Shown here one piece after another: positions 16,393 to 24,771 of a stretch of DNA of 64,000 bases. Each line of letters begins with the position of its first letter. The first letter of the stretch is position 1. The notes under the pieces are model-generated. The model was not told the DNA's origin. It was given only the letters and a program-made list of their open reading frames with translations, and made no database searches. Made by a program: the position numbers and the translations under genes. Source of the stretch: Granulosicoccus sp045110515 (GTDB lineage Bacteria; Pseudomonadota; Gammaproteobacteria; Granulosicoccales; Granulosicoccaceae); the NCBI GenBank assembly GCA_045110515.1, contig JBGCGD010000030.1, forward strand, positions 1 through 64,000, in the 5' to 3' direction.

Positions 16393-17895
16393 TTAAGCTG
16401 GATTTTTTTGCGTATTTTTACGAAGAAACCAAACCACTGAAAATACAGATAGAGCTAGTAACGCCACCGCGACTGGGCTCCTTAGTATTTGGGTAAGGTC
16501 TCCATTGGTCAGGGCAAGAGATTGCGCAATGGATTTTTCAAATCGTGGGCCGAGAAAAAATGCGATGATGAAAATGATCAGCGAATAACCAAAACTTGCC
16601 ATTAGGTATCCAACAACGGCAAAGATCAACATGATTGCCACACCAAAAAGCCCACTGGTTGCCATCGAAACTCCCACAAAACAAAGTAGAAGAGCCGATG
16701 AAAATATAATGGACTCAGGCGCAGAGACCACTTTTACCCAGAGTCGCAACCCAAGTTGGCCTACCCAGAGGTTGATAAAATTTGCCATGATCATCGCACC
16801 AAATAAACCATACACCAGGCGTCCTTGATTTTCGAACAAAAGGGGCCCGGGTTGCATTCCATGAATCATGAAGGCACTAATAATGAGGGCAGCACTAACG
16901 CTTCCAGGTATTCCTAGTGTTAGCAGCGGAATTAGATTGGCACCCACAACTGCTGAGTTAGCAGACTCTGAAGCTGCTATGCCTTGAATGTTGCCTTTGC
17001 CAAAACTGTCCGGGTCTTTGGAACCTGCTTTTGTCATTGCATAAGACATAAAAGCGGCAGCGGTTGAGCCGATGCCAGGTAGAGCACCGAGTATGGTTCC
17101 GATGGAAGCCCCTCTTAATAGGGTGTAACGGCATGACCAGTACTCCGACCAAGTGACACGCTGATCATCGGGATTGCCCGTCTCCTTAGCCACAATGGCC
17201 GGTTGCATGTTGCCATGCGCAAGCGACAGTCGATGTAGAATTTCGGAAATGGCCAGCATGCCAATTGCTACAGAGGGCAGCGCCAAACCGTCAAACAAAT
17301 CCCAGTAACCAAAGATCAGCCGCGGCGTGAAATTTTCAGGGTCCTGCCCAACAGAGGCAACGAGAAGCCCTAAAACGGCGGCGATAATACCTTTTGTCAG
17401 TGACTTGCCAATGAGTCCAGCTAAAATCGAAAACGCAAAAATCATGAGGGCAACCACCTCAATCGGCCCCATCCTCAGCGCCAAAATCGCCAATGGAGCG
17501 GATACGGTTATCAAAACGATATCACTCACTGTGTCTCCGGTTACTGAGGAAAACAGTGCCATTTTCGTCGCCTTCAGAGGCTGGCCTTTTTTTGCTAATG
17601 GATAGCCATCCATAGCCGTAGCCGCTGCATCCGGGGTGCCGGGTGTGTTCATCAAAATCGCGGGCACTGCACCGCCTACAAGCCCCCCTTTGTTCACACC
17701 CACAAGAAACGCAATAGCGGGTAACGGATCAAGACCGAAGGTAAAAGGGATGGCAATGGCCATGGCCATGATTGGCCCAATGCCGGGAACAGCACCGACA
17801 AATTGGCCAAGCACAACGCCAAAAAGCACGAATACTAGATTATAAAGGGAAAATGCATCTCCAAATCCTGCCAGGATGATAGACAGATCGACCAT
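16393..17895 (-). CDS. tctA: TTT transporter large membrane subunit TctA
   Basis: A 500-residue protein with about twelve membrane segments. The family marks GAVPGIGP (about 34-41), GVNKGGLVGGAVPAILMNTPGTPDAAAT (given here in parts: GGAVPAILMNTPG, PDAAAT) and the second GALPGIG half-repeat are present. With TctB and the periplasmic TctC it forms a cation-driven importer of carboxylates. AAAGGA lies eight bases before the ATG, and only 12 bases separate it from tctB. Substrates of the family range from citrate to aromatic acids and cannot be read from sequence. Confidence 0.93.
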   Translation of the reverse strand: MVDLSIILAGFGDAFSLYNLVFVLFGVVLGQFVGAVPGIGPIMAMAIAIPFTFGLDPLPAIAFLVGVNKGGLVGGAVPAILMNTPGTPDAAATAMDGYPLAKKGQPLKATKMALFSSVTGDTVSDIVLITVSAPLAILALRMGPIEVVALMIFAFSILAGLIGKSLTKGIIAAVLGLLVASVGQDPENFTPRLIFGYWDLFDGLALPSVAIGMLAISEILHRLSLAHGNMQPAIVAKETGNPDDQRVTWSEYWSCRYTLLRGASIGTILGALPGIGSTAAAFMSYAMTKAGSKDPDSFGKGNIQGIAASESANSAVVGANLIPLLTLGIPGSVSAALIISAFMIHGMQPGPLLFENQGRLVYGLFGAMIMANFINLWVGQLGLRLWVKVVSAPESIIFSSALLLCFVGVSMATSGLFGVAIMLIFAVVGYLMASFGYSLIIFIIAFFLGPRFEKSIAQSLALTNGDLTQILRSPVAVALLALSVFSVVWFLRKNTQKNPA

Positions 17896-17907
17896 TGTTG
17901 TAATCCT

Positions 17908-18333
17908 TTAAGGAAGTGCCCTACCAAGAACCTGGGTAACCAGAAACCAGATGATCGCTGGCATAGCGATCACACCAAGAACCAACCACAAGGGACGTCG
18001 TTCACCGAGCAACAACATAATGGCAAGAGCCAGAAAGGGCGCTACGTATTCAAACCCGAACAACGACATGGCATAGATGCCGGCAATCAGCAAGCCAACA
18101 TAAAGAGCTGTCTTGGCCATCAACATCGGGTTGCGGATCTGCTCGTCGGTCGGTTTAAGTATCAACAGCCCACCGCAGATGGCAAGGATGATCGATAAAA
18201 TATTAGGCATGGTGTCTGGCGACAGGTTTCCGCCATCCACCGATTCGATGTAGTTTGGGTTAACCCAAAAATACATCGCAAGGCCCAGCAATAGGAAGAA
18301 CAAGCCAGAAAATCGATCTGCCATAGTATTCAC
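17908..18333 (-). CDS. tctB: TTT transporter small membrane subunit TctB
   Basis: A 141-residue protein with four predicted membrane helices, the normal size for TctB. The first helix begins FSGLFFLLLGLAMYFWV, and the C-terminal half has two close helices around LLLGERRPLWL. The GTG at 18333, with GGAAA six bases upstream, or the ATG three codons later may serve as start. It lies between tctC and tctA, as usual. Confidence 0.88.
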   Translation of the reverse strand: MNTMADRFSGLFFLLLGLAMYFWVNPNYIESVDGGNLSPDTMPNILSIILAICGGLLILKPTDEQIRNPMLMAKTALYVGLLIAGIYAMSLFGFEYVAPFLALAIMLLLGERRPLWLVLGVIAMPAIIWFLVTQVLGRALP

Positions 18334-18392
18334 ATTGTTTCCACACGCTGAACGACCCCGCCGCTAACCACAGCGGAGTGATTCCTGTTGGA

Positions 18393-19343
18393 CTATTTAG
18401 CGAAGAGAATTTTCGCGTTCGCTAATCCGTCAACCATCATCTTCTTAGTGCCTTCAACACCCATGTTGACTGGCGCACCTTTTACTGCATTTTGAACAAT
18501 CTCTTCAAATTCAGGTGCAGCAATTGCCGCATCTATAGCAGCAGCAATAGCAGACGTTGCCTTCGGATCAGTGCCAGCAGCCATCGCTAGGAAAAAGACG
18601 GGATCAACATAGGCTTCGACACCAGACTCAATGAAAGTCTTCACATCTGGCGCATAGCTTAGTCGGCTTTGATTAGCGCCGGCAATAACTTTCATGTCAC
18701 CTGATTCGAGGTACGGGAAATGTTCGCCTGAACCAAAACCAGCCAGTACCTGACCACCGAGAATAAGCTTCATCACTTCGGCACCACCATCTGCAGTGAC
18801 CAGATTAAACTCAGCGCCTGTTTTAGCCATTGTTTGATTCATAACCAGAACTTGTGGCGGTGCCATCGTAGCAACAGGTAATGAACCTTTCTCTTTAGCG
18901 TAAGCAACTAACCCTTCAACGTCGTCGAAAGGTGCTGATTTACTAGCAACGAGAGCCAACTCAGCCTTCGCAACAGTTCCTAAATAATCGAAACTGTCTA
19001 CATCAAATGGAAGTTGGTCGCCTCGCTGAACGAGTTGAACCAGAACCGGGATACTAACGCCCATTCCAATCAGATCACCGTTGGCCGGACGCTGAGAAAG
19101 GCTAGTGAACATGGCAACACCACCACCACCGGGCTTGTTTTCTACAACGATATTCCAACCCGTGTTTTCCTCCATAACCTTTGCTAGAACACGACCCATC
19201 GTATCGGTTGATCCACCTGCACCAAAACCGATCTGAATGGTCAAAGGACCGTCTGGTGACCAATCTTCGGCAGCAGCCGATCCAGCAGTTACTGATAAAA
19301 AGGCACTTGCCGCTACGGCAAGCAATGTTGATTTAAATTTCAT
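18393..19343 (-). CDS. tctC: TTT transporter periplasmic solute-binding protein TctC
   Basis: A 316-residue exported binding protein. A Sec signal (FKSTLLAVAASAFLSVTAGSAAA) is followed by the mature start EDWSPDGPLTI and family segments GFGAGGSTDT and VVENKPGGGG, which contact the ligand carboxylate in known structures. AAGGAGAG precedes the ATG at a good distance. It delivers a carboxylated substrate to TctAB. A dead fragment of a close relative is at 11536-11731, which suggests the transporter was once duplicated locally. Confidence 0.92.
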   Translation of the reverse strand: MKFKSTLLAVAASAFLSVTAGSAAAEDWSPDGPLTIQIGFGAGGSTDTMGRVLAKVMEENTGWNIVVENKPGGGGVAMFTSLSQRPANGDLIGMGVSIPVLVQLVQRGDQLPFDVDSFDYLGTVAKAELALVASKSAPFDDVEGLVAYAKEKGSLPVATMAPPQVLVMNQTMAKTGAEFNLVTADGGAEVMKLILGGQVLAGFGSGEHFPYLESGDMKVIAGANQSRLSYAPDVKTFIESGVEAYVDPVFFLAMAAGTDPKATSAIAAAIDAAIAAPEFEEIVQNAVKGAPVNMGVEGTKKMMVDGLANAKILFAK

Positions 19344-19421
19344 AGGTTTTCTCTCCTTTATGGTTTGTAGTATTACTTCTTTTTGGTTCTAAGCTGTTTT
19401 TACTTGTGAACTACCTTGTAC

Positions 19422-20396
19422 TTATTGATTCGCTTTTTCTTTCTCCAAACGCTTTACTGCACGCTCACGCAATCCTGCTACTTGATTGAGCAGGGCCTGT
19501 GGATCAACAAAGACATTAGCTTCCCCATCCTGTCGAGCCATATGCGTTTGGCGATTTTCATCAAGGCGTGCGGAAAAACCATGTGTCGTCAGATGCGCTT
19601 CAACTGGCATATCTTTAGCCTCAACGAGTTGGCGAACGCGATCAACACTCTTGATATAGGCTTCAACTTGTGGAGGTCCTTCGATGGCATTCAATCCAAG
19701 GCCGCCTACGGTGATAGCTCGGTGAGTGTTGTCACCATCAACAACGTCATAAATATAAGATGCGGTACCCCACGTGTGTCCCGGTGTTTCGATTACGGTA
19801 AACGTGTTGTTTCCCACGGTAATCTCGTCTCCATCAGCAACCACCATTTCCGGTTCGATCATGTTCCAGGCTCTAGGGCCATCTTGTGAGCGAGCAGCGG
19901 AATAGACAGCTTCATCCCACCCTCCTTGGGTCATCACAAATGTCGCATTGGGCAGAAGCGGTTTAAGTGCCTCAGCACCTCCAACGTGATCAAAATGTCC
20001 GTGTGTCATGAGCACGTATTTGATGTCTTCCAGATCAGTGCCGGTACTTTTGATATTGTCGACAATCATCTTCTTAAACGGACCATAAAGCGTGTCAATA
20101 AGCACAACGCCATCATCGGTATGAATTAACCAAGCTGACACCCAACATATTCCAACAAAATCGACATTATCAAAAGGCTTCCAAGGTTCGACATATTGAT
20201 CGTCGGGAGTATTCAACCATTTGCCAAGATCACGCGGCATAACGCCCGTCTTTCCAAATTGGATGAATCGCTTAATGATGGGGCCCGAAGGGCAACCCTC
20301 AAACAGAGATTCTGAGGCTGCAACAGGTGACATTGTGCTGCCTAGCAGACCGGCAGCAATCATAGACAGCTTAAGAGACTTAAATAATTTTTCCAT
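19422..20396 (-). CDS. Exported metallo-beta-lactamase-fold hydrolase
   Basis: A 324-residue protein with a signal peptide (LSMIAAGLLGSTMSPVAAS) and the zinc motif THGHFDH (His132, His134, Asp136, His137), His207 in PGHTWG and a late His in TTHGF. The arrangement matches the class B3-like branch of the MBL fold, but the gene sits in a catabolic operon rather than with resistance genes. It may hydrolyse a lactone or ester in the periplasm and so generate the hydroxyacid taken up by the adjacent TTT transporter. That role is inference; beta-lactamase activity cannot be excluded. Confidence 0.82.
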   Translation of the reverse strand: MEKLFKSLKLSMIAAGLLGSTMSPVAASESLFEGCPSGPIIKRFIQFGKTGVMPRDLGKWLNTPDDQYVEPWKPFDNVDFVGICWVSAWLIHTDDGVVLIDTLYGPFKKMIVDNIKSTGTDLEDIKYVLMTHGHFDHVGGAEALKPLLPNATFVMTQGGWDEAVYSAARSQDGPRAWNMIEPEMVVADGDEITVGNNTFTVIETPGHTWGTASYIYDVVDGDNTHRAITVGGLGLNAIEGPPQVEAYIKSVDRVRQLVEAKDMPVEAHLTTHGFSARLDENRQTHMARQDGEANVFVDPQALLNQVAGLRERAVKRLEKEKANQ

Positions 20397-20467
20397 CGTC
20401 TTTCCTCTTTGTGGTCAGCGATAGTTAGCAGGCGTTAATGGTTATCAGTTATTCGTAAAAAATAGGC

Positions 20468-21925
20468 TCATGCCGGCGGCAGTAGCTTGCCGGTGTTCAT
20501 GATGTTGTTGGGATCTAAAGCTTCTTTGATTGAACGCATAACCGCCAATTGCGAAGGTTCTTTCATTTTGCTCATGACAGAAAGCTTGCTCTGCCCTATG
20601 CCATGTTCTGCACTGAACGAACCCTTCATCTCTTTAAGCGTTGCAAACACTTTTTCTGTGGCGATATCGAGTGGCAGCGCATTCCAATCCTGATTCTCAG
20701 CAGCACTCAATGCATAGTGCAAATTGCCGTCACCTAAATGACCAATGGTCAGCGGTTGAAACCCGAGCTGCTTCATCTCGACATCCATTGCCTCGACGAA
20801 CGGCGCAATACTAGCCAGTGATAAAGAGATATCAAAATGATAAGCCGGGCCTGATTCGGTAATAGCCTCCAACATCGATTCACGCATTTTCCATAAATCA
20901 CGGCGCTGCTGTTCGGAGGCGGCAATCATCGCATCCACGACGAGCCCTTCATCCATTAGCTCGGCCAACACTGCAGTCACTGCGCTTTCGAGGGAGATGA
21001 TGCCGTCATCCTGCTTTTCACTATCGTCAGGTCGGGAAGAAGCAACCTCTACCAAAATACCATTTGGCACCTGCCCTTCTAATGGACGTCGGGTGGCCGG
21101 GAAAACCTTACAGATAACATCGACTGCCGGTTGAGGCATGTATTCAAAAGCTTCAACCCCTCCACCAGTGACGTCTTGCAAGCGATTGAGCACAGTGGGC
21201 GCTGCATCCAGTTTATTTAAGGCCAGAAAGGCCGTTGCCCGAGCATTTGGTGCAGGGAATAATTTGAACACCGCGGCAGTAACAATACCCAAAGTACCTT
21301 CAGCGCCAATGAGCAGATTTTTTAAATCGTAACCGGTGTTGTCTTTTCTAAGCCCGGTGAGCGCGTTGACCACCGAGCCGTTTGGCATAACGGCTTCAAT
21401 GCCCAAACATAATTCTCTAGTATTGCCATAGCGCACTACATTCGAGCCACCTGCATTAGTAGATAGATTGCCACCGATACTGCAACTGCCCTTGGCACCA
21501 AACATTAAAGGGAAAATCAGATCATGCTCTAGGGCGAGCTCGTGCAGCGTTTCCAACACAACGCCTGCTTCTACGGTCACTGTACGACTCGCTTTGTCGA
21601 ATGTACGAACAGCGTTCAATCTTTTTAACGACACAATAATTGATGAGCTACCGGCAACCGGAACCCCGCCACCACACAAGCCGGTTCCTCCGCCTTGCGG
21701 AACTATGGAAACGTTTCTGGCATTACAAAGCTTAACCAAGTCAGCTACTTCGGCAGTCGTGCATGGGCTGACGACCGCTAGCGCGCTCGACCGATATTGC
21801 CCCGTCCAGTCCGTGACAAAACCCGCAACATCATTCGGGTTGGTCAACACGTATTCCCCACCCACAATCGCCTGAATATCCTCGACGATGTTGGACATGG
21901 CAGATTTGGACAACGCTTCAATCAA
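20468..21925 (-). CDS. FAD-linked D-2-hydroxyacid dehydrogenase/oxidase, GlcD family
   Basis: A flavoprotein of up to 485 residues. The FAD-binding PCMH domain shows VPQGGGTGLCGGGVP and later GGNLSTNAGG; the C-terminal oxidase domain ends with SAEHGIGQSKL, a signature of D-lactate/glycolate dehydrogenases. It would oxidise a D-2-hydroxyacid to the 2-oxoacid. The start is either TTG at 21925 (GGAG ten bases upstream) or ATG at 21898. It is the first gene of the six-gene leftward operon and is divergent from the GntR regulator, whose operator-like repeats lie between them. Confidence 0.85.
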   Translation of the reverse strand: MIEALSKSAMSNIVEDIQAIVGGEYVLTNPNDVAGFVTDWTGQYRSSALAVVSPCTTAEVADLVKLCNARNVSIVPQGGGTGLCGGGVPVAGSSSIIVSLKRLNAVRTFDKASRTVTVEAGVVLETLHELALEHDLIFPLMFGAKGSCSIGGNLSTNAGGSNVVRYGNTRELCLGIEAVMPNGSVVNALTGLRKDNTGYDLKNLLIGAEGTLGIVTAAVFKLFPAPNARATAFLALNKLDAAPTVLNRLQDVTGGGVEAFEYMPQPAVDVICKVFPATRRPLEGQVPNGILVEVASSRPDDSEKQDDGIISLESAVTAVLAELMDEGLVVDAMIAASEQQRRDLWKMRESMLEAITESGPAYHFDISLSLASIAPFVEAMDVEMKQLGFQPLTIGHLGDGNLHYALSAAENQDWNALPLDIATEKVFATLKEMKGSFSAEHGIGQSKLSVMSKMKEPSQLAVMRSIKEALDPNNIMNTGKLLPPA

Positions 21926-21990
21926 CTTAATGTGCTCCAGAAAGGCTCAATATGCCCGAAAACAGGTCATCTAGATGATGCTGGCGCATC

Positions 21991-22033
21991 CTACCATCTA
22001 ACATGGTAGTTAAGTCAAGTACCATGTACCATG
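21991..22033. promoter_or_regulatory. Operator cluster for the divergent GntR regulator
   Basis: Four copies of a TACCATG-like heptamer: an inverted pair CTACCAT-N5-ATGGTAG (21991-22009) and two tandem direct copies of TACCATG (22020-22026 and 22027-22033). The second and third copies also form an inverted pair with an 11-base spacer. FCD-type GntR proteins typically bind short palindromes of this kind. The cluster lies between the start of the TTT/FAD operon and the GntR gene. Confidence 0.65.
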
Positions 22034-22096
22034 CTAGTTGCACAGATCATCGTAGCTTTACTATCATTCCGCAGGTCACTGGAGAAGGAACAACTC

Positions 22097-22765
22097 ATGC
22101 AGCCGGTCAACTATCCGAAATCGCTGATGCACGTCACGGCTGAGAAGATCCGTCAAGCTATCGTCTCCGGAGAGTTGCCGCTCGGATCAAAACTGTCTGA
22201 GCAGCGGCTTGCAGATACCTTAGAAGTTAGTCGCTCACCGGTGCGCGACGCATTGGCCGCTTTGCAATGGGAAGGCTTGGTGACCATTTCGCCAAAACGA
22301 GGAAGCTATGTGTTCACTCCGGAAGTGCTAGCGGTTGATGAGCTGTGCGAACACCGTTTTATTCTGGAAACTGCGGCAATACGCTTGGGTATCGAAAGGA
22401 ATCACCACACGCTAGTGCAGCAACTGGAAGCCGCCAGTGAAGAAATGCAAAAAGCCTTGGCATCAACTGACCCTCACGAATACACAATCGGTGATCACCA
22501 GTTTCACGATGCAATCATTGAATGCGCAGCGAACCGCGCTCTCTCCAAATCCTATAACCTCACAATATCTCCACTTAAAGCGCTACGCACCCATCTTTTC
22601 ACCATAATGAGTGAAAACACCCAGCGCTCAATGAGCGAGCACGTCGCTGTTATAAAGGCCGTTGAAGAGAAAGATACCGAGCAAGCGGTATTACAATTGA
22701 GCGAACATATTGGACATCTTGCAACTGCGTTTCGTGCCAAGCTATCTAATCAAAAATCTGCTTAG
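22097..22765 (+). CDS. GntR-family (FCD) regulator of the TTT/FAD operon
   Basis: A 222-residue protein. The N-terminal winged helix (about 10-75) contains IRQAIVSGELPLGSKLSE, RLADTLEVSRSPVRDAL and EGLVTISPKRGSYV. The all-helical FCD effector domain follows with its metal/ligand histidines (for example DHQFHDAI). The ATG at 22097 has GGAGAAGGA upstream, while the longer frame from 22031 lacks a ribosome-binding site. Divergent position and the operator cluster at 21991-22033 indicate that it controls the hydroxyacid-type operon; the effector is probably the imported carboxylate. Confidence 0.88.
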   Translation: MQPVNYPKSLMHVTAEKIRQAIVSGELPLGSKLSEQRLADTLEVSRSPVRDALAALQWEGLVTISPKRGSYVFTPEVLAVDELCEHRFILETAAIRLGIERNHHTLVQQLEAASEEMQKALASTDPHEYTIGDHQFHDAIIECAANRALSKSYNLTISPLKALRTHLFTIMSENTQRSMSEHVAVIKAVEEKDTEQAVLQLSEHIGHLATAFRAKLSNQKSA

Positions 22766-22806
22766 ACACAGCAAACCGGGTAATAATATTTTAAATCTCT
22801 TGAGCA

Positions 22807-23763
22807 CTACGAACTAGCACGCCCCCTCATAACACTAGGACTAGCCCCATAACGCTTAGAAAAGCTACGTGAGAACGATGACTGGCTATCAAATCCACAT
22901 TGGATGGATATTTCCAGAATATCCAATGATGAATCTAATAAAAGCTTACGCGCGATACTAAGGCGTAGACCGAGATAGTATTTCGCCGGCGTTTGCCCAA
23001 GGTGTTTCTTAAAAATAACTTCAAGCGTTTTAGGTGATATTTGCAGCTGCTTGGCGATGTTTGAAATCAATATAGGTGTATCGATATTCTCCTCCATCAA
23101 CCTAACCGCTGCGCCAATACGCGGTTCTGCATACTCAAGCTTTCCAAGCGATACTGTTGGCTGGCTATCTGTTGATGCGTGCATTTGATCGTATATAAAC
23201 ACACTGGCAACTTCCAACGCCCGTGAGCGCCCCTGCTCTTTCTCGATAAGGTGCAGCATCATATCTAACGCCGGGGAAGCACCACCACTACTCCAAACGT
23301 TTTTATTAGTGACATAGCGATCAGGAACTATGTTGAGGCTGGGATACTGTTGCCGCATAGCTTCAATATCTTCCCAATGCGTGGTAACACGATGGTCTTT
23401 AATGATTGCCGACCTGGCTAATATCCAGGTGCCTGCTTCTACTGCGCATACCGTTTTATAGCGTGATGCCTTACGACGAACGTCCTGAACGAGCGAGCGG
23501 TCTGCGTTAGCTTCCTGATTAAAGCTTGCGATAACGATGAGATAGTCACCGGGCTTAGCCGATGAAAACGCTCCCTGACTTTTCATCTCAATATTGCCGG
23601 TTAGCTTAACCGGATCACCCTTTGGCGAGAATATTCCCCATTCAAATAGTTGCTCTGCTGAAAGCCGATTAGCCGCGCGTAGCGGATCAATCACCGACGC
23701 CACGGTCAGCATGTTTGAATCGTCTAAGATCAAAATACTGAGGGTGATTGGGGTATTTTGCAT
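22807..23763 (-). CDS. GlxA-family AraC-type regulator, probable carnitine regulator CdhR-like
   Basis: A 318-residue protein. The N-terminal DJ-1/PfpI-like domain (about 6-175) is of the GlxA type, and the C-terminal AraC domain (about 220-315) has two helix-turn-helix units (ISNIAKQLQISPKTLEVIFKK and LEISIQCGFDSQSSFSRSF). It is divergent from the carnitine operon with a gap of 96 bases. CdhR of Pseudomonas, an activator of carnitine dehydrogenase genes, belongs to this family and has the same position, so the same job is likely here. Confidence 0.85.
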   Translation of the reverse strand: MQNTPITLSILILDDSNMLTVASVIDPLRAANRLSAEQLFEWGIFSPKGDPVKLTGNIEMKSQGAFSSAKPGDYLIVIASFNQEANADRSLVQDVRRKASRYKTVCAVEAGTWILARSAIIKDHRVTTHWEDIEAMRQQYPSLNIVPDRYVTNKNVWSSGGASPALDMMLHLIEKEQGRSRALEVASVFIYDQMHASTDSQPTVSLGKLEYAEPRIGAAVRLMEENIDTPILISNIAKQLQISPKTLEVIFKKHLGQTPAKYYLGLRLSIARKLLLDSSLDILEISIQCGFDSQSSFSRSFSKRYGASPSVMRGRASS

Positions 23764-23859
23764 GGCGAGTACGCGCTATTTGCCAAATATACTACGTTTT
23801 ATGTCAAACGTCGGTTGTAGATTCTATCAAGATACGAGAACTTTTATAGGGGAAATACA

Positions 23860-24771
23860 ATGCCATTGGAAATGAACCGCGAGGTTTTTATCACGTGTGC
23901 CGTGACGGGATCGGGCGGAACACAGGATCGTTCGCCACATGTGCCCCGCTCGCCTGAGCAGATTGCAAATTCAGCCATTGATGCGGCTAAGGCCGGAGCG
24001 GCGGTTGTCCATTGTCATGTACGTGATCCTGAGACTGGTACGCCGTCTCGACAGCTGAGCTACTACCGTGAAGTCACCGACCGTATCCGCGATGCCGACA
24101 TTGACGTCGTGCTTAATCTGACCGCAGGTATGGGTGGCGATATGGTCTTTGGCGGAGTTGAACAGCCTCTACCGGTTGGCGAAGGAACAGATATGGTTGG
24201 CGCGACAGAACGCGTTGCCCACATCGCAGAATGCTTACCTGAAATATGTACGCTTGATTGCGGCACCATGAACTTTGCCGAAGCAGACTACGTCATGACG
24301 AATACACCGGGCATGCTGCGCACCATGGGCAAGATGATGACGGACCTCGGTGTAAAGCCAGAGATAGAAGCTTTCGATACCGGTCACCTTTGGTTCGCTA
24401 AACAGTTAGTTAAAGAAGGCGTGTTGGCCCCCGATGCACTGGTGCAACTCTGCATGGGTGTCCCCTGGGGCGCACCAGACGATCTCAACACCTTCATGGC
24501 GATGGTCAACAATGTTCCAGACACTTGGAATTGGTCAGCGTTTTCATTAGGTCGCCATCAAATGCCGTATGTGGCAGCCGCTGTGTTGGCAGGTGGCAAC
24601 GTGCGCGTTGGTTTAGAAGACAACTTAATGCTAGGCAAAGGCAATCTTGCTACCAACGCACAGCTTGTTGAACATGCCGTTGGCATTATCGAGAGCCTCG
24701 GGGCCAAAGTCCTCGGACCTGAAGCGGTTCGCGAAAAATTGAACCTGACAAAAAGAGCGCCAGCGTCATGA
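23860..24771 (+). CDS. Beta-keto acid cleavage enzyme (BKACE), 3-dehydrocarnitine-cleaving (CdhC-like)
   Basis: A 303-residue DUF849 protein. The zinc-binding HCHVRDP (His51, His53) and the late VRVGLEDNLMLGKG segment are present. BKACEs condense a beta-keto acid with acetyl-CoA, releasing acetoacetate and a new CoA ester. In carnitine operons the substrate is 3-dehydrocarnitine and the product betainyl-CoA. AGGGGAAA precedes the ATG. Its stop overlaps the next start by four bases (ATGA), so it is tightly coupled to the fused dehydrogenase/thioesterase. Confidence 0.9.
   Translation: MPLEMNREVFITCAVTGSGGTQDRSPHVPRSPEQIANSAIDAAKAGAAVVHCHVRDPETGTPSRQLSYYREVTDRIRDADIDVVLNLTAGMGGDMVFGGVEQPLPVGEGTDMVGATERVAHIAECLPEICTLDCGTMNFAEADYVMTNTPGMLRTMGKMMTDLGVKPEIEAFDTGHLWFAKQLVKEGVLAPDALVQLCMGVPWGAPDDLNTFMAMVNNVPDTWNWSAFSLGRHQMPYVAAAVLAGGNVRVGLEDNLMLGKGNLATNAQLVEHAVGIIESLGAKVLGPEAVREKLNLTKRAPAS

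Noticed and set aside
19422..20396. Antibiotic-resistance metallo-beta-lactamase.
   Set aside because: The zinc motif and signal peptide fit the fold, but the gene is embedded in a carboxylate catabolic operon, so a resistance role is not supported.
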